64,000 nt of DNA from CAZHWR01 sp964536085 (GTDB lineage: Bacteria > Bacillota > Clostridia > Oscillospirales > Ruminococcaceae). The stretch covers positions 11,671 to 75,670 of the forward strand of contig CAZHWR010000002.1 of NCBI GenBank assembly GCA_964536085.1. The letters are read 5' to 3'. Shown piece by piece: positions 61,858 to 64,000 of the stretch. How positions within the stretch are numbered: the stretch's first letter is position 1; every line of letters starts with the position of its first letter. Under the pieces are notes generated by a model. That model was given only the letters and a program-made list of their open reading frames with translations, did no database searches and was not told the DNA's origin. A program made the position numbers and the translations under genes.

Positions 61858-62622
61858 TCAGGTATTTGTAACGCCTGTTAATTCCTTTAAAATCTCGCCT
61901 GCGATTATCAGTCCGGCGGCGGACGGTACAAATGCGTTGCTGCCGGGAACCTGGCGTCGGATGGTACACTTTCTTTTTGTGTCGGGAGGGCATATACAGT
62001 GGTATTTACAACTGTTTTCAGTATTTTCAATAGGAGTCATTGCGGGCTCCTTTGAATAAACGACCTTGAGTTTTTTGATTCCGCGTTTTTTCAGTTCCCT
62101 GCGCATAACTCTTGCCAGAGGGCAGACGGAAGTCTGATATATATCCGTCACCTCAAATGCCGTCGGGTCAAGCTTATTGCCTGCTCCCATTGAGCTGATG
62201 ATAGGAGTACCGGCTTTTTGCGCGTTCTCCACTAAAACTATTTTGCCCGTTACAGTATCAATGGCGTCGACGATATAATCGTATTTTGTAAAATCAAATT
62301 GGTCTGCCGTTTCGGGAGTGTAAAAGGTTTTATATTTAGTCACCTTTGTATTCGGATTGATTTCTAAAATGCGTTCCTCTGCGGCGTCTACCTTGTATTG
62401 TCCTACAGTTTTGCGTGTGGCATATATCTGACGGTTGATATTAGTCAAACAAATTTTATCATCGTCAATCAAATCGATTGCACCGACTCCGCTTCTGACC
62501 AGCGCTTCGACGGTATAACCGCCGACGCCTCCTATTCCGAATACAGCGATACGGCTATGGGCAAGCTTGTCCATAGCCTCTTTACCAAATAATAATTCAG
62601 TTCTTGAAAATTGATTTAACAT
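61858..62622 (-). CDS. tcdA: tRNA threonylcarbamoyladenosine dehydratase TcdA (ThiF family)
   Basis: 254 residues, E1-like ATP-dependent enzyme that cyclises t6A37 of tRNA to ct6A. The nucleotide loop is GIGGVGGYTVEALVRSG, then DDDKICLTNINRQIYA, the family Cys regions SVCPLARVMRREL and a C-terminal PSAAGLIIAGEILK. ATG 62622 follows AAAGGAAC. It overlaps trxB by seven bases, so the two form an operon. It is convergent with the helicase, with no obvious terminator in the 45 bases between. Confidence 0.93.
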   Translation of the reverse strand: MLNQFSRTELLFGKEAMDKLAHSRIAVFGIGGVGGYTVEALVRSGVGAIDLIDDDKICLTNINRQIYATRKTVGQYKVDAAEERILEINPNTKVTKYKTFYTPETADQFDFTKYDYIVDAIDTVTGKIVLVENAQKAGTPIISSMGAGNKLDPTAFEVTDIYQTSVCPLARVMRRELKKRGIKKLKVVYSKEPAMTPIENTENSCKYHCICPPDTKRKCTIRRQVPGSNAFVPSAAGLIIAGEILKELTGVTNT

Positions 62623-63530
62623 AGCTGTTCCTTTAAATATTCTATCGCACTTATAGCGGCGTTTGCACCGTCCGCCACCGCCGTCACCACTTGGCGAAGC
62701 TGTTTTTTGCGAATATCTCCCGCGACAAAAAGACCGTCGATATTCGTTTTGCAATCTTCGTTTGCGCAAATATAACCATTGTCAAAATTCAGCGGCAGAT
62801 TTTTCAAACACTCTGTTGCGGGGACTGAACCCACGGCGATGAATACGCCGTTTGCGTCACAGTGCGTGCAGCCATCCGCGCTTTTTAATTCAACGCCGCC
62901 GACTATTTGGTCACCTGTGATGGCTCTGAGCGTTTCATTGCAGCGAACGGTTATATTGGGAAGCTTGAGAAGCGCGTCAACTCTTGTTTTAGGCGCGCGA
63001 AACGTATCTCTTCTGTGCACAAGGGTCACGCTTTTGCAAATCGGTGAAAGATATATTGCGTCTTCAACGGCGGTGTCGCCGCCGCCTATAACAAAAACAT
63101 CCTTGTTGGCAAAAAATGCGCCGTCACAAACAGCGCAATATGAGACGCCTTTGCCTAAAAAAGCTTGCTCACCTGGAACATTCAGCTTGCGCGGAACCGC
63201 ACCGGCAGCGGCGATAACCGATCTTGCCTTAATAATGCTGCCGTTGTGCAGAATGATTTCTTTATATTTTCCTGCGTCATTAACTTTATCCACGATTCCA
63301 AACTCGATTTTTGCACCCAGTCCGACAGCCTGCTCTTTTATGGCTTCGCCTAAGTCCGCGCCGTTCACATTCGGCACTCCCGGATAGTTTTCCACCATAT
63401 GAGCGGATGTTATCTGACCTCCGCCCAAGCCATCCTGCTCCAGGACTATAAAGTCGATGCCTGCTCTTGCAGCGTAAATGGCGGCGGTCAGACCTGCCGC
63501 ACCTCCGCCGATTATTACTGAATCATACAT
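62616..63530 (-). CDS. trxB: Thioredoxin reductase TrxB
   Basis: 304 residues, FAD/NADPH flavoprotein that reduces thioredoxin. FAD motif GGGAAGLTAAIYAARAG, redox pair CAVC in YCAVCDGAF, NADPH motif GGGDTAVEDAIYL, and FAD-binding FVAGDIRKKQLRQVVTA near the end. CAGGAGA precedes the ATG. It opens the trxB-tcdA unit. No trxA is in the window. Confidence 0.95.
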   Translation of the reverse strand: MYDSVIIGGGAAGLTAAIYAARAGIDFIVLEQDGLGGGQITSAHMVENYPGVPNVNGADLGEAIKEQAVGLGAKIEFGIVDKVNDAGKYKEIILHNGSIIKARSVIAAAGAVPRKLNVPGEQAFLGKGVSYCAVCDGAFFANKDVFVIGGGDTAVEDAIYLSPICKSVTLVHRRDTFRAPKTRVDALLKLPNITVRCNETLRAITGDQIVGGVELKSADGCTHCDANGVFIAVGSVPATECLKNLPLNFDNGYICANEDCKTNIDGLFVAGDIRKKQLRQVVTAVADGANAAISAIEYLKEQLC

Positions 63531-63632
63531 ATTTCAATATCTCCTGTTCTGAATCATTTCCATCTATTTTAAAGGATTTGAGAAATGGTAGAGTATTTTC
63601 TCATAGTCAGATTTTGATAATACTATCATAAG

Positions 63633-63957
63633 CTATACTCCCGTGCATTCCGTCTGTTCATAATCTATAAGCTCTGTAATAGAGGAATGGTCGCCGCATA
63701 CACCGCAGTCGGTATCCTTTGGCAGTTTAAATTTCCTAAATTCCATTTTCAAAGCATCGTATGTCAAAAGGAAGCCCGTCAGCAAGTTGCCTGTATTTGT
63801 TATGTATTCATTGCCTGCAAGCAGCCTATAACGCCCGCCATTGCGCCGATAACACCTGCCTGGGTTGGGACGGCGTCTTTCGGAGGTAATTTTTAAATAT
63901 ACAGCGGTAGCAGGGACCCTTGTCCGGCACATAGGTGGTCAATTGGTTCTGAAAAAG
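63633..63957 (-). pseudogene. Frameshifted, 5'-truncated MoeB/HesA/ThiF adenylyltransferase remnant
   Basis: Three reading-frame blocks on the minus strand are collinear with the C-terminal half of MoeB/HesA enzymes: QLTTYVPDKGPCYRCIF, then PPKDAVPTQAGVIGAMAGVI, then YITNTGNLLTGFLLTYDAL followed by MEFRKFKLPKDTDCGVCGDH to a stop at 63633. They lie in three different frames, so at least two frameshifts occurred (near 63895 and 63810). The N-terminal ATP-binding half is missing beyond 63957. The zinc-type CxxC pairs (CYRC, CGVC) survive. It cannot make a working enzyme. Confidence 0.85.
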
Positions 63958-63969
63958 ACTATATCAAGA

Positions 63970-63999
63970 AACGCTCATATCCTGTATATGGGCGTTTTT
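63970..63999 (+). terminator. Hairpin terminator at the window end
   Basis: AACGCTCATAT (63970-63980) pairs over 11 positions, one G-T, with ATATGGGCGTT (63986-63996), followed by T. The other strand has a weaker tail, so it may serve a minus-strand gene beyond the window or be bidirectional. Confidence 0.65.
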
Positions 64000-64000
64000 C

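Noticed and set aside
1..64000. CRISPR array, tRNA or rRNA genes, intact transposase or prophage
   Set aside because: I saw no regularly spaced short repeats with unique spacers, no tRNA or rRNA signatures, and no transposase, integrase or phage structural genes.

Overview
The window is a low-to-mid GC chromosomal segment of a bacterium in class Clostridia, probably an anaerobic gut or rumen relative of Oscillospiraceae/Ruminococcaceae. This lineage is inferred from gene content and order: miaB-ylbF-mutS-mutL-miaA-hfq, sepF-ylmH-divIVA-lspA-rluD, a split transketolase, hisS-aspS followed by DnaD and a DnaC/DnaI-type helicase loader, T-box regulation, and frequent TTG/GTG starts. One run of exactly 100 N at 17719-17818 shows a draft or metagenome-derived assembly. 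No tRNA, rRNA, CRISPR array, intact transposase or prophage was found.

Layout. 1-2800: end of an unknown surface-type protein, then an OmpR/PhoR-like two-component pair. 2837-7816: yqhQ, prmC, recA, recX, rimO. 7817-10955: pgsA, then a T-box leader (cysteine type by its features) and cysE-cysS. 11003-19457: miaB, ylbF, mutS, mutL, an array of 112-bp structured repeats holding the gap, miaA and hfq. 19475-24969: a division and envelope cluster (HlyD-like protein, yggS, sepF, ylmH, divIVA, lspA, rluD). 25051-28905: HAD phosphatase, split transketolase, ung and a small helical protein of unknown role. 28984-31104: a minus-strand TetR-ABC exporter operon with a perfect 38-bp operator over its own promoter. 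31193-33425: trpS and an aminotransferase on the minus strand. 33742-42185: zapA, a U32 peptidase, mreBCD-PBP2, a MinD-like ATPase and mgsA, all for elongation and division except the last. 42489-47665: hisS, aspS, DnaD and helicase loader.

47666-53136 is the accessory stretch. It holds a string of hairpins resembling the right end of an IS200/IS605-type element, a 1418-residue secreted GH32 fructan hydrolase with CBM66-like modules and an unusual basic C-terminal repeat, and a decayed DUF3846 gene of the kind carried by integrative elements. 53133-55215 is a second two-component system. 55381-63957 is dominated by sulfur and redox genes: cysK and metY with look-alike divergent promoters, a short Cys-ending leader ORF before metY, mnmA, a UvrD-like helicase, tcdA, trxB and a frameshifted MoeB/HesA remnant.

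The strongest theme is cysteine and sulfur supply. Serine acetylation (cysE), sulfide incorporation (cysK, metY), Cys-tRNA charging (cysS) and tRNA thiolation (mnmA) occur together, and two of these loci carry different candidate cysteine sensors: a T-box and a leader peptide. The best candidates for something undescribed are that leader peptide, the 112-bp repeat array, the basic repeat module of the GH32 protein and the hairpin-rich region at 47.9-48.1 kb.
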